Source: Apostichopus japonicus
Lineage: Eukaryota > Echinodermata > Holothuroidea > Aspidochirotida > Stichopodidae
Reading direction: 5' to 3'
Assembly: GCF_037975245.1 (NCBI RefSeq)
Contig: NC_092564.1
Location: forward strand, 8,531,984-8,595,983
Length of the DNA: 64,000 nt
The notes beneath the pieces were generated by a model that saw only the letters and a list, made by a program, of their open reading frames with translations, did no database searches and had not been told where the DNA came from. Position 1 is the first letter of the stretch, and each line of letters starts with the position of its first letter. The translations under genes were made by a program, and so were the position numbers. Below are positions 48,591-60,784 of this stretch, in pieces.

Positions 48591-49202
48591 TGAATGTACG
48601 TTTTAACATCAATAGAAGCTTCTTCGTCGGCCCATGGAAGGCAGCAGGCTCCTTTTTTTGGGAGGGGGTGGGTGGGGGGGGGGGGGTTTCTTGTCACTCC
48701 GATACTTCGGTAAGCGCATAGTTTAGTTATTACGCCGCTGGTCCTTGACTTTATTTTGGTGGACAAAGGTAGCAGATTATGCATTCCAAACAATGGAGTA
48801 TGATGGTTCCAGACAATAGCAATTAACCCCCTTGTAAACTACTGCATGTGAGGTAAAGTCTGAAATTGAACAGTGCCCCAGTTCTACACAATATATATAC
48901 TGATTTGGATGGTGTTCAGTTCTTCTCTTGATCAAAACACTTGAATAAGAAACGAAGCGAATAATTTTGTATATGGTTTATCCCGTCAACTCTACTGCCC
49001 CCCCTCCTCCGCCACCCCCTCCCAACATCACTCATTGGAGGTTTTACAAATAATACAAGGGCAAGCTTAAAGTTGCAATTTATTACAGTTTGTACTGCAA
49101 ATTTCCCCATGAACTCAAGGTTTGCTCAAGATTCCTTTGTATATTGTTTTCAAAGTTTTCGATATAAGACGGTATTCTTTATTTATTGATTGACACAGCT
49201 TT

Positions 49203-49440
49203 AAGATACAGAAGGGCACGCTGTACAGGGTAAGCTTCTTGCTCTAGGCCTTACTGGTGACCCACCTCCCATTAAACTCCAATCACTTTCCTGTCAAATT
49301 TAGCAAGTTTTAGATGGGTTTCCATCCGATGTTTGTTTTCCAACATCTAGAGAATTTATATCTAGTCGTCAAACACTGACTGCATCTAAACTTCCTCTCA
49401 CCAAGCAGTTTCTCTGGTTCTTGAAGTCACGGTAATTTGC
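49203..49440 (+). pseudogene. possible coding remnant with one in-frame stop
   Basis: A plus-strand frame reads GKLLALGLTGDPPPIKLQSL, one TAG, then FPTSREFISSRQTLTASKLP. It is open for about 77 codons apart from the stop at about 49307. The family is unknown. Confidence 0.2.
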
Positions 49441-51998
49441 CCTCCTCGTCACGGTAGGTAAACACAGCAATTGAGGCGACCCGCAGTGCGACTGTCACTG
49501 CTACCCCCATAGTCCTACACATTACACGGTCGTTTTTTGTATAATGTCAAGTTTAACCCCCTAAGTTTTGTAAGCAAACTACTGATAAATTTCAAAGTGG
49601 GTCGTTAGTCTTTTACGACAATGACCGATGCCGATCTCTGCAGTCTTCGTAACCTCCTAAACTTTGATCACGTCATCCGTGTATGTAAGTTTACCTTGCA
49701 GTCCTACAGCGGACGCCAGGTAGGACATTTACAAAGTTTGGCAGTGTACCAATATCATCAAGATGATGCAAGGGTGTTATTGTACGAGAATATTCACTGT
49801 AATACTTGTGCATGTTCTGTTTATTGTTTGTTTTTGTTGTTGTTAACTAAACAGGAAACTTTACCTTTCCTTCGAACATGCTCAGATGGTTACGAATTTG
49901 CAAAAACTAAAAGGAGAAAAACAATAAGGAGATAAAACCAAAGCAGTCTGACCAATTTCTCTAGCCCCACCCCTCCAACCTGCCCCTTTTCACCTCTCCA
50001 TGATATTATAACTATACTGTAAGTTCTGCAACTGGACATTAGTGAGGTTCTACAATATTCCAATATTATGTAGCAACGTGAATTGCGCTTACAGAAGCCT
50101 GGTAACAGCAATTTCGAGAAATGTATAAGATTCTCCGTTATTAACGTACCACATCTGGTGTAATCGCGAGCACCGACCGTTTCACCCTTGGTTAACCCTC
50201 GGAATCCCAACTTAATCGCTGTCATGATGTTTGCATGCTAAAAGTTAACCTTCAGCTCAACTATGAACTTCTCACATATTGTTTACAACTGTCTGCGAAA
50301 ATATCACTTATTGTTAGGAAAAATGTTTTTTTTTTGTTCTTGTCCAACAAACATTACATTTAACATGGTTATACCCATTTCCTCTTTTGACTGGAATATA
50401 GATAAAATTAGCATTGATGAATGAGTAAAATTTATAATAGCCTATTGCCGATCAGATAGACAAGGGTGACCCATGTTAAGCAGGAGGGGAGAGGGGAGTG
50501 GGGAAGGGACATCCGGTGGGGTAAAGTTTGGACCTCTATGTTCCTTGGACATGTGCATGGTATTAGTTATTCGTATAACGGTATAGTGGTGGGAGTGATG
50601 GTCTATTATAATGGCGAAACCCCCATGTCTTTATTCAGATGTAATAACATGAGTTAAAATTCAACTTTTTACTCAGTCATAGATGTTACTTTAGGTAATT
50701 CAGGCCAGGGGCGGATTGGTTTACCGTCAGGCTATACTCAAGCAATTGTACCTTGGATTTCATGTTCCGTCATTTGATGTAACCGACCATCTTGAGAAAC
50801 ACTAGACAGACTTTGTTAATTTAGCAAGTGATTTCTTTATCTAATTCTACTTCCCACTTGAGATGGCAAGAGAATATCAATGGAACACAACTTTTCCCTC
50901 GATAACGTTGGCAAGAACAGGAACAATAACACTCGTTATTGCTTAATTCTATTCACTTACAATCGACATGGAAAAAAAGGGGCATCGCATCCTCCTCTTG
51001 AAATCACCAAAAGGATTTCAACACCTCTTTTGTTAGACCACCCTGGTTACTCCTAACTACAAAGTTTCCTTCCACAGTAAATCTTTTTTTAAGAAGCAAA
51101 AAGCCTTCTCAACAAATCCCCACTTAAAAGTGGCCTTTTGTAGAGGTATTTCATATCGCCACCACGTTAGCAGCCTCAGGTATTGTCTACTTCGACAGAC
51201 TCTCAATACAAAACTTCGGTTTCGTTATAAGAAGCCGTCTTGATCATTGGTTGATTTTAAGGCGTTGTAATGAAGACCATTCTTGGATAATAAGAAGTTG
51301 TCAGATTGTAGAAGGAAAAAAAAGTCTGTATTTAAACAGTCTATATCCAAAGTTGCGTCAGCTTCACTTTTCACTTCATTTGCAACCAATTGTAATATAA
51401 TACTTTTTCCTACATCACCAAAATATCATGAAGCCTCAAAGGGCTTCATAAATTAAAAGTGCCTGTCTTGGTAAAACAACGTGAATGTTTTTTTTTTGTA
51501 TTGTAATTATACATAATGCCCTTTTGTCTTTTAAAAAAGTTTTATTTCATTGAAACATTAAACAAGTGATAATTAAAATAGTGCTCTGCTGTTGAAAAAT
51601 AGAGGGGAAAATAATAAAATACCAGAATTTACGTTAAGAAATGCACAGAGGATCCAGTTTGCCGGATGTTTTGAGGTAACTGCTCCCCACCCCACTGGAA
51701 TAAAACAGTCACATGTCCCACTGCCTCTCGAATTACCCCCACCCCCCCCCCCCCCCCCAGTCGGAACAGTCTTCCAAAGCTCTTGTTTTGTATTACTAAG
51801 TTTTAAGGTTCAGACGTCGCTTCCACTTCCAACGCTCCCTTCCCCGTCCCCACCCCCACCCCACCCCCAAATGAATCCATTTGTTTAAAGTCTGATGGTG
51901 TGTGCAGGATACCTTTGTCGACAACCTTGATGATTATGAGGGACGCACAATAAATCATGCTACCGTTTATATCTTTGTCTATATGTTTCCTTTCACAG
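49441..51998. other. region upstream of the CD109-like exons, nothing firm
   Basis: This should contain, or be close to, the signal-peptide exon and promoter of the CD109-like gene. I could not find an ATG exon with a hydrophobic core that ends in the required phase (two bases of a codon before a GT). A C-rich tract lies at about 51.74-51.76 kb. Confidence 0.4.
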
Positions 51999-52147
51999 TG
52001 GATATTTAGTAGCCCACCCACGCGTTCTTCGCCCAGGAACCGAACACATTTCAGTTACTGTATTTGATCCGACAGAACCAATTCTTGTTCAAGTTAGGTT
52101 AACTTGGAGGAATCGGACAATATCCTCTGCCGAGAGGTCTATCCTTG
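51999..52147 (+). CDS. CD109: CD109-like exon: MG1, first half
   Basis: The acceptor is tttcctttcacag|T and the donor CTTG|GTAAGC. The exon's first T completes a codon begun in the missing upstream exon, and its last G begins a Gly codon. It encodes [20 protein letters not shown] followed by [20 protein letters not shown], including an NRT sequon. Confidence 0.87.
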
Positions 52148-55100
52148 GTAAGCTCTTTTTAAATAGATCCAACCACAATTGTCATCATCTAGTGGAGATA
52201 AGTTCGAGTAGGTTTTTTGTAGATCACCAAGTCCTGATAAATACCCATTGAAGTGACAGAGTATTGTAATACCTATAGGTCACGGAACCTTTTATGATCT
52301 GGGCGAGAGACATGCAATACCCTTAACAATAGAATCAACAATCGAGATGAATGGTTTTTGTCCTCAGTTATATTGTTCGACCGACAAGTATACCCTGATT
52401 CTGTTTATTGTTGCTTTTTCTATTGTTAAATCTCGTGGGCTATCTAAGAACTGTAGCAGGGCACACATTTTCTCCCAACGCAGCCATTACAAGCTTAGTG
52501 TAATAAATCACAAGTTATTTATACAAATAAATGACATTGTGAAATTCAGTCGATTAATTAAACTTCTTTCACACCAGTTAATTGGAATCAAATAGATTGT
52601 TGGTAAGAACGAATTGATCATTAGCCAACATACACAATAATTTATACTATAGATCGACCTGCAGACCCCTAAGCGAATTTGATAGTTTTCAAATTATGCC
52701 ATCAATTTAGAAAGTATATATCGAAGGTTAACTTTTGTACCTCTGCATATATATAAATATGTGTTAATACAGTGCAACGTTAACATTTATAAATGTTTTC
52801 AACTATGCTATAGCTAGAAAGTGAACTAATGTTCTCTCACGTCTCACATATATTTCTTCTCCTTCTCATTCTCCTCCTTTTCCTTACTCATGATCTAGTT
52901 GAACAGTCCTTCATCAGTTCTATAGAAATATTGATTTCACAGGCAAAGATTTTTGAGAAGTTTGAGCAATTTTCATCATTCTGAGGTTGAAGTCAATAAT
53001 AATTGTGTTTAGCCTACTAACATTAGATATGAAATCCATACCCCAACATACTCCAACTTCAAGAAACAAATAACAAAAATCGAAATAATAACACAAAATG
53101 AGGCAAGGGAAGACAGACATGAAGAGAGAACTTTAATGTTTCATATAACATTAAGTCACTATACCATATTCTGCCCAGTGGCTTGTATTATATAATGATC
53201 CATCGTTTGATTTTTTTTTGACCTGTTCAGTTTGCACTAAACTTGTACTTCTTTTATTTCCAGGGAAAGGAATATTGAACATAGAGGTAAGAAGCTTTGT
53301 CTACTTCCAAATTGTGATGCATATATGAATAGAGAACTTTCACTTGTTTACCGCTAACTTCGTATCCCCTTGAGGTAAAGTGGAAGCTCTAACCAATCGA
53401 GTGTAAACGATAGAGTGAATTAGTTAAATTAAGTAAAGAAATCACATCTGTGGAATTTTGGTATACAAATTGTGAAATTTGAAGTATTAATATCTCGAAA
53501 ATGGTAAGTATAGCCTACATTGGAATTGTATGCAAAGTTCAACAGGGTTCTATGAATGTGTTCTTCTTTCTCCTGTCCAAAAAAAATATACCCCTACACG
53601 GGCTATTGTTGTAATATGGAGCTACTTTTGTCATTTGCCAACTGAAATGTAGCCTTTAGGTATTTTTTCAGCACATGTTCCTTCCATACATGTATGAAAA
53701 GGACGTCGATTCCCGGGTTGCAATGCAGTGAAACGCATTCAATATATCACATTTATCTTGTATTCCTTTAGCCCAACCGAATTATGGCTGTAACCAATGG
53801 TGTGTACAGGATTTCAAAGGTGGGACGGGTAGGGGGGGGGGGAGAAAGGGGGGGGGGGAATTCTAATAGTCCCCCAATATCATGTCCTGAACTTGGAAGG
53901 GTCCTACAGGCGAATTAATTTAGGATTTCCTGAAACACTCAAGTTTGGCCCTGGGGTAAAATCGAAGACGACTCCCGTGTAGGAGAATATGTGGGGGGGG
54001 GGCGTGGATCGTCCCCTGTTGAATACAAAATTTAGGTAATATATTAGGTCTTTAGGTGGCTCTAAAAATCCTGGATCCGCCTATGGCCGGGAATCATTAT
54101 AGTTACTCTAGCTCATCCCCTTCGACCATTTGCCTGGTTAAAAAAAAACCTAAGAGGGTGTATGTCCTATATTTCCAAATGTTTGGGGTTAATTACACGC
54201 GTTATATCGTTTAAATGTGACTTATATTGTATACTGGGGTAAATTATCCGATGGTACTATTTGGGCCAATGTTAACCTATGCAGTATTCGAAATAGATCA
54301 TGACAATTTTTTATTTAGGGGCATATCTTTTAACAGGATACAATGTTTGGCCGATATGAACGGAAAGGTAAATGCGCTATAGTTTATCTGAATCTGAAAC
54401 TGAATCTGAATGGGTTAAGTCGGCAAAAATCCTACTTAGAGGACATACACGCCAATCGAGCGCTACAAAGTACGAGTAAGAGTATGAGTTATTAGATACC
54501 AAAACAAGAGTTAGTAATCTTGTCTTCGAAACAGTCTAGACTAGGTGCATGCACAATGTCTGATGGCAAAGCATTCCGATCTGGTGCGCGGGAAGAAGGA
54601 ATATTTATATAAATTCTTTCTAGCGTAAGGAACTTGAAAGTTAAGATCATGGTTTTTTCTTGTGTTAACACTTTTTTGGGATTAAATTGTCTTTATCAAT
54701 TGATACAAGATTGTTATTGATTTCATAAAGCATTTGTAGAAGTGTTAGCTTTCTTCTTGCAGGGGCCAATATAATTCCTCATTTACGTTTACGTAGCCTA
54801 TATTTACACCATCATTGCTCCTATCGGTGATCACTTATGATTGACTAATGATGTGGAACACACGAGGAATACTAACTATGGTTGGAAATTCTTGATTTGG
54901 GAACGCTAATGAATTATCATAATTATCGCAATGCATTTCTGGCGATCCTAAAATGAACTGTTCACTTGAAGTGACCAGAATGTCATTGATTTGTCATGTG
55001 GCAGTTTACGTAATCCAGTTTAGTAGGTCACCAATTACCTGTAATGGCGACGGAGTGTGCGAGCGGAAACTACCATGAAAATCACACAGACAATTAGCAT

Positions 55101-58100
55101 ATAGTCGGTTCAAATAATTAAAATTAGGTTCGTAAAGATAGTTGAACACATTTCTAAACTTATTTCAGCCATAATATTATTCCTATCATTAGGCTTTCCA
55201 TGAAAGTATTAGTCTGTGTCAGTGTCAGGGTATTATTAGTTTTTACGAGGGTAACATTTCTATAAGCGCCTAACACTACATAGGCCTAGTAGGCCGCAAT
55301 GGTAGTACGTACTGTGTTTTTTCCGTCTGCTATATACGGACATACGATACATGATTGTTAAGCTAGGCTACTCAGAAAGCACGAAAAATGAGTACTTGCC
55401 TAACTTAGGACTAAGTTAGCTAGGACCTCACCAAATAATCGGAACTGAAGAATTTATAATGAAGGACGAGAAGGAACAATACTAGGGTCAAATGTTTAGT
55501 CATTCCAGTATCATATACACCTGCTCAAGTTATCCAAAGAAGAATCTGTAATTTTGTAAACTAAGTTAGGTAGCCTAACCAAGGCCCATGTTAATAATTA
55601 TAGGCTGACTTATCTAAGGATGGCATGTAGGCTTATTGAAAAATAAGCTAACAGTAGTATGTACACTAGTTATGTATCTGAGGAAACACTTAGATCTTAG
55701 TACCCTAGACAGATTGTAGAGAGAATTTAATTCACCTTCGTAATAGAATATAATCAAAATGAAAACAATATGCCAATGTATATGCATAGGTACAGGTAAC
55801 ATAAACGCATATATGCAATGTTACTTGTCAGTCACTGTTGTAAACTTAAAGGTGTAAATACATCTGTGTCAAAAGGCATTAATATTTTGAAATGATGTAT
55901 AATACATTGTAACATCAAATGTCACCTTGACTATGTGAGTTAACATATATTAAAATTTTACAATTCTAGTCTTCAAATGTATTGTTTCCCCTACATGCTC
56001 TCTTGAATTTTGGTAGGTTCCAGATTATGTCAGGGGAAGAATTTCGTTAGATGTTTGTGGTAACTGTTTAACAACTAGCACAGGCTACCACTTCAGGAAT
56101 TCCACAGATATAGCTGTTAGTGCAAAAGGTTCATCAGTCTTCATCCAAATTGATAAGCCTGTCTACAAACCAGGACAAAAAGGTAATTTGAAAAATGATT
56201 GATCGTATCATTGAACTGTGATGATGTTTGAATTAGAATGTTAGTAGTTGTGCTTCTTTTACACACTTCTAATCGACTCCTGGAAAATCAAAGGATAAGT
56301 TTTGTAACCTCGTCAGATGAATCCAGTCATTTGTATTATGTTAATATTGCTTCTACAAAGTTTCCAGTGAAATTTTTTTGTCCAGTAGTACATTAAATGT
56401 TTTGAAACTAGTAACACTAAGGCATTAGACAGTATAACTTGTTCAAGAAACTGGGTGGGACGTTACTTCAAGTAAGCCTTATACAACTTTGGTTTGGTAT
56501 TTGTTTGTTTATTAGTTTCAGGCCTTGTAGTACAGAAATGATTCTATACTTCGCATGAATGTTTTTTGCACGATTTGTATTGCAATTTCCACCTACAATG
56601 GAAAACTTTCCTGTGAAAAATTTCTGTACCATCTGTATTTTTGAAAAACAAACACTGTCATCATATATATTGAAAACCTATGTTGGGTGATGCTTGTTGA
56701 TATTTTATCGTTTGCGAATATGAACTTAAATGATTTAGCCTTAATAGCGAGTGGTATTGCTTTCAATTTCTCATCCTATTCAGGAAACAAAGGTTTGTTT
56801 AGGGGAGGTATGTTTGGAAAACTTGTCCTTAAAACATGGTTGTAAAACTGACTAGTTTGTGTTGCAATTTAAATCTCAACACTGGAGCACTAGCTGTGTC
56901 ATATAGGTGCATCACCACCACATTTATAAGTTTGTTAACCTTCATCTTAACTTCTCTTTTTTCCAGTTTTAATAAATTTTATCATAGTTGGGCCTGATTT
57001 ACGTCCAAAAGATGAAGATGTAAGTTTGAATAATTTTCTTCTAAGTATGTGGCAAGAAATAACAAAAATTGTATGACATTTGACCCTCAAAATATTTAAA
57101 GTAGATGAGAAAGACATGTTCGCACCACCAGAATATCTTGAATGTTGAGACATTTCCAGATCTATCAGTCATGAAGAGTTTTGAAAAGAGGAAAAACGTT
57201 AATGTACATGTAGTCAGTATATATATTTTAGTTGAATGATATCATCTGCGTAATTTTGACAGAAGAAAATGGGGAGGGTAACTGCTAGATTTCACCAGCT
57301 AGATTTCACCAGCTGACAAAAAAGGTTAATTATAATGAAAATGGTAGAAAATAGGTATTGTCAAAGTTTACATTAGAATTGTTTAAAAATTTGATGGAAA
57401 TGTAAAAGAAAGAACATTAATGAATATTATAGGTGTTATAAAGAGTATCTCACCATGAAAACAATTATGGAAATTAAAAGAAGAAAAGTTTTCACTAATA
57501 TGTACGTCACTAACGTTGTTTCTTAATAATGATTCATGTCGAAGGTATTTGCTTACATTGAAGACCCAAAGGGCTCTCGGATGGTACAGTGGGAGGAACT
57601 TCACCAGCAGTGCTGTGGTGAGTAACGCTTGTCCAGTCATTTCTCTGTGTACCGTCGCAACTGAACATGACTCTGAAGGGCTGATGATATTGAAGAAAGC
57701 AGTATCAAACTCTTTCCAAAAACATTGCATCTTAACTTTTCATTATGGGCCATCAAAACCAGTATTAAAATTTCTTTAACGATCCCATTTGAAATAAAAT
57801 CAGCAGAAGAGAGGCATATATTTTCGAATATCCTACAACAAATTGTTTCATTCAGACAAGCCCTTGGAAGTTGCAACGATATATAAACAATTTTACCTGT
57901 ACTTTTAATCCGGTCTTAACTGATCTTTAGAATTCAGCATATGAATTCTAACTTTTCAACGTTGAATTCTGAATTTCTAGTTTATGAATTTCTCAACCGT
58001 GCCCTATCAGGTTCGGTTTGCTTGTAGAATGTCTGCTGATAAAGTTGATATCGACTCTCTTGCAGGATTAAGGAATGCCACGTTTCCACTTTCTGATCAA

Positions 58101-58179
58101 CCTATTCTCGGGGAATGGAAAATATTTGCAGAAGTGCGTGGTCAAACGTACAACAAGACATTCAAAGTGGAAAAGTATG
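51999..58179 (+). CDS. CD109: CD109 / alpha-2-macroglobulin-family thioester protein, 5' part (MG1-MG2; first exon not found, 3' part off the right edge)
   Basis: Joining 51999-52147, 53264-53286, 56017-56182, 56967-57019, 57545-57617 and 58066-58179 gives 578 nt in one open frame (about 193 residues) with matching phases at all junctions. It starts [20 protein letters not shown], the usual beginning of macroglobulin domain MG1 after the signal peptide. MG2 begins [17 protein letters not shown], a hallmark of A2M/CD109/TEP proteins, then [39 protein letters not shown] and TFKVEKY at the MG2-MG3 boundary. Family members are secreted or GPI-anchored. A downstream thioester and bait region, not in view, trap proteases or tag targets, and CD109 also modulates TGF-beta signalling. 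Four N-glycosylation sequons (NRT, NST, NAT, NKT) fit an extracellular protein. CD109 is the closest fit, though an insect-type TEP or A2M is possible from this part alone. Confidence 0.87.
52148..53263 (+). other. CD109-like intron
   Basis: A 1.1-kb AT-rich intron with no repeat or other feature recognised. Confidence 0.7.
53264..53286 (+). CDS. CD109: CD109-like micro-exon (23 nt)
   Basis: The acceptor is ttttatttccag|GG and the donor ATAGAG|GTAAGA. It encodes GKGILNIE. The call rests on both strong splice sites and on exact phase bridging (1 + 23 = 8 codons) between neighbouring exons. Other members have short exons in this MG1 position. Confidence 0.75.
53287..56016 (+). other. CD109-like intron (2.7 kb)
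   Basis: It holds the GGATCCAGGATT-family element at 53799-54090 and G tracts near 53.83, 53.85 and 54.0 kb. The remainder shows nothing recognisable. Confidence 0.7.
53799..54090. mobile_element. GGATCCAGGATT-ended element, possible MITE
   Basis: The left end is GTGTGTACAGGATTTCAAAGG. The right end in reverse complement is GGCGGATCCAGGATTTTTAG. Internal G tracts resemble those of 46124-46372 and 44165. No coding capacity and no clear target duplication. Confidence 0.5.
56017..56182 (+). CDS. CD109: CD109-like exon: end of MG1, start of MG2
   Basis: The acceptor is ttttggtag|GTTCC and the donor AAAAAG|GTAATT. It encodes [17 protein letters not shown], then an NST sequon, then [16 protein letters not shown]. 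The F-I-Q-x-D-K-P-x-Y-K-P-G-Q run is the most diagnostic part of the gene in this window. The CGNC pair is unusual. Confidence 0.93.
56183..57544 (+). other. CD109-like introns around exon 56967-57019
   Basis: Two introns (56183-56966 and 57020-57544) with no repeats or RNA genes recognised. A short duplication (GCTAGATTTCACCA) lies at about 57283-57310. Confidence 0.65.
56967..57019 (+). CDS. CD109: CD109-like exon: MG2
   Basis: A 53-nt exon encoding [18 protein letters not shown]. The acceptor is cttttttccag|TTTTAA and the donor GAAGAT|GTAAGT. It matches the V-x-F-R-I-V-x-x-D/N-x-x-L-x-P strand of MG2. Confidence 0.9.
57545..57617 (+). CDS. CD109: CD109-like exon: MG2
   Basis: A 73-nt exon encoding [19 protein letters not shown] and HQQCC. 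The donor CTGTG|GTGAGT is strong, while the acceptor (tcatgtcgaag|G) has a poor pyrimidine tract. The I-x-D-P-x-x-x-x-x-x-Q-W motif is typical of MG2. Confidence 0.88.
57618..58065 (+). other. CD109-like intron
   Basis: A 448-bp intron with chance ORFs on both strands and no recognisable feature. Confidence 0.7.
58066..58179 (+). CDS. CD109: CD109-like exon: end of MG2
   Basis: The acceptor is actctcttgcag|GA and the donor TATG|GTAAGC. It encodes [18 protein letters not shown] then [20 protein letters not shown]. The L-S-x-x-P-x-L-G-x-W and F-x-V-x-x-Y motifs close MG2. The next exon should begin with the V-L-P-K-F-E block of MG3, which I cannot find before the right edge. Confidence 0.92.
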
Positions 58180-60784
58180 GTAAGCGATTTATTTACTGAC
58201 ACATTCTTAAAAGTCAAAAGGTCAGGTAAAGTGTGAGTTGCGAATGTTAGATGTTGTCCACATTTAAGCATGCAGTGGGCAAGGGGAGCTGCATCTTGCT
58301 TTCCCTGATGGATGTAATAAAGCTGACACTGGACACAGCCACGTTTGAAAACGTGTGGTGCATCGTTGAATGAAAGAGCATTATGCAAGTGCCAAAGGTC
58401 ACCATGATTGTTTTTTGCAAATCAATCAGCTAATTATTGTACTATGCTGCACCCTCACCCCTCCTCCTCCCAATTTAGACTTGCACTGGTCTGTGTTGAT
58501 GCAGAAGTGATGAGGGCATGTTGCCAGAGATCTAGGGTCACATGATGCCTCCCAGTGTTTACACTACAATCCTGATAGTCCACCAGGAATTAGGATCCCT
58601 CCTGAAAGGGCAATGAGGATCACCGGTTCTGGTGTATTAGATCCCTACTGCATTCTCAAATATTGACAGAGCTTTGGTGTCTCCTTTTCATAACCCTTAT
58701 CATGCTGTAATCTCTATATAGTGACCAAGAAGAAAGGCAGTTTAATCATTTCATGGGAAGACAATCATAGGACATTCAGCACTTTGACTGGTAAAAGAAC
58801 CTTAACAGTATTTCTATGGTCATTTAAAATCTCACTGCAATGGAAACATATCTATTTGGATTATTTTGTTAGAACAGAAATAATACAAGGACTGAAACTT
58901 ACCTACCTAGTGGTTATGTACATGGGCTGTATGGGAAGCTTTTCTTAGATGCAGTAGCTAAAACTAGGGTTCCATTGAAACCTTTCTAGAGATTAAATCC
59001 AATGTGAGCCAGCCAGTATCTTTGTTTCCTGCATTAGTAAACAGAAGGAAGGATGCTGATAATGTTGTTGATAGTGTTCTTTTTCTTCAACAAAAGTAGG
59101 TAAAGTAAGAAGGAAGGGAATCAAGGGGGAGGGGAGTATATCTTGTATTATATCTATACTTTTAACTTTAGGTCTTGACTCATCTACTCTCCCCCCATCT
59201 GACAATTAAATTTCAGATAAGTGAAATGCAAATGGATTGAATAGAGGAATTTGTTAATGCTTTCTTTCCTGGGACTGCCCCTTAAGTAATTAGAAATTTC
59301 CAGCTCTTGTTAACTTCCACACACCAGTTAATTTATTGGGACATTAAAGTGCCTTTGTTCTAGTTTAGAGGTAACATAACACAAGTCCTGCTCTGTTTCA
59401 TAGATCTGATTTTGCATTGCCCATGTGAAGTATGTATAGTGCAGAGCATGTGTAGTTCAGAAATAGGGTTAATGGTAATGTGAAATGAAAATCAAACAAC
59501 AGAGTTCCAATTTGGAACTTTGTAGCTGCCAGTTGTCGACCGTGATATTGATAGAGGCAAGAAAGAACGGTAAAACGTAAATGCGACAGTTTAATCAATG
59601 CGGTTTTCTTAATCTTTGGCCATGTTTGTAGAAACATTGCAGTCACTTCGTCTGCTCCTCTAAAACAGTCGAACCATCTGATATTTCTAGTACTAAAGTT
59701 ATATACATATGACTGGAACTGAAACCATATAGGTTAGAGCAGTTTGTGTGCAAAATATTTGTGAAGGTTTCCGCTGGAATGCAGTTTCCGTGTTAGATTG
59801 TCACCCTCAGTATCAACAATTCAATGGAGACTCTGGCTTGGATGGTGATTTATGGGGTCTGGTGTTTCTGTGAAGTGTCTCACTATGCATACCCACAGTG
59901 CATAAGCCCCTCTCCTAAGTGGTGACCTACAAAATTATATCCTCCTGTTTGAGGTAGCCTTTGACTTTAAACTGTGGGAGAGTAATTTGTCATGTGGTTA
60001 AAAGTAAACATTTGGCATGAGGTGATCATATGATTAACTGCCTGAGAGCCACAGGTTGCACTTAGTTGTAGCAACCAGGAGAAAAGTTCAATACACTACC
60101 AATTAATGTTTTCAGTATTTTGGTCTAGCTTTAGGAGTTTTGCGTATCCCGCTTTTTTTTTTTGCTGGATTTTATCTTCTTGGTTTGTTTTTAACTACTT
60201 TTTAGGGCAAATAAACCAGGTCAGGACAAGAGGATAATATGCTTAAATTCTTGAATATCTCAATGAAATATAGCCTCAGATCATTTGAAGTTATTTCAAT
60301 GTTTGTTTAACGGAAACCTCTTTCTTTGAAACCTCACAAGTAGAGTGATAGCTACCACTGACTTTGTCTGCATACCATAGTGGTATGATCTTTTCTGACG
60401 TGTGTGCTGTTGGTGTCAAACTCATAAATATATAATCCAGCCAGCATGGTTCAGTGAAAGTGTACGTAAGAAAGCACCATGGTAGAAATAAAACTGATTA
60501 TCTTTGAGGTTTCACTTAGGATTTTGTGCCTTGGTAGGAAGGGATTCTGTCATGTCCATTAAAGTTTTGGTGTCATGGATGGAAGGGATTTTATTTTTTG
60601 GAACACTGAATACTAACCATTACAGGAATCGACTGCCCAGGACTGAGATCAGAAGTTTGAATTCTGTTCTAGTCAAGTATTCCATTGCACTTGCAAAATT
60701 TGTTCATAATCTCTGTGTCAGTTTTCCTTTCACGATGCACTCATATATGACAAAAAGATGTGATAATGCCATTAAATCCAATTG
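58180..60784 (+). other. CD109-like intron, unique part
   Basis: AT-rich sequence following the last visible exon. I searched for the MG3 exon and found no acceptor followed by a V-L-P-K-F-like reading. No mobile element recognised. Confidence 0.55.

Noticed and set aside
49890-50225. Minus-strand ORF starting MTAIKLGFRGLTKGETVGAR with a donor-like TGTG|GTACGT
   Set aside because: Could be a first exon of another gene divergent to CD109, but there is no family match and no second exon to join.
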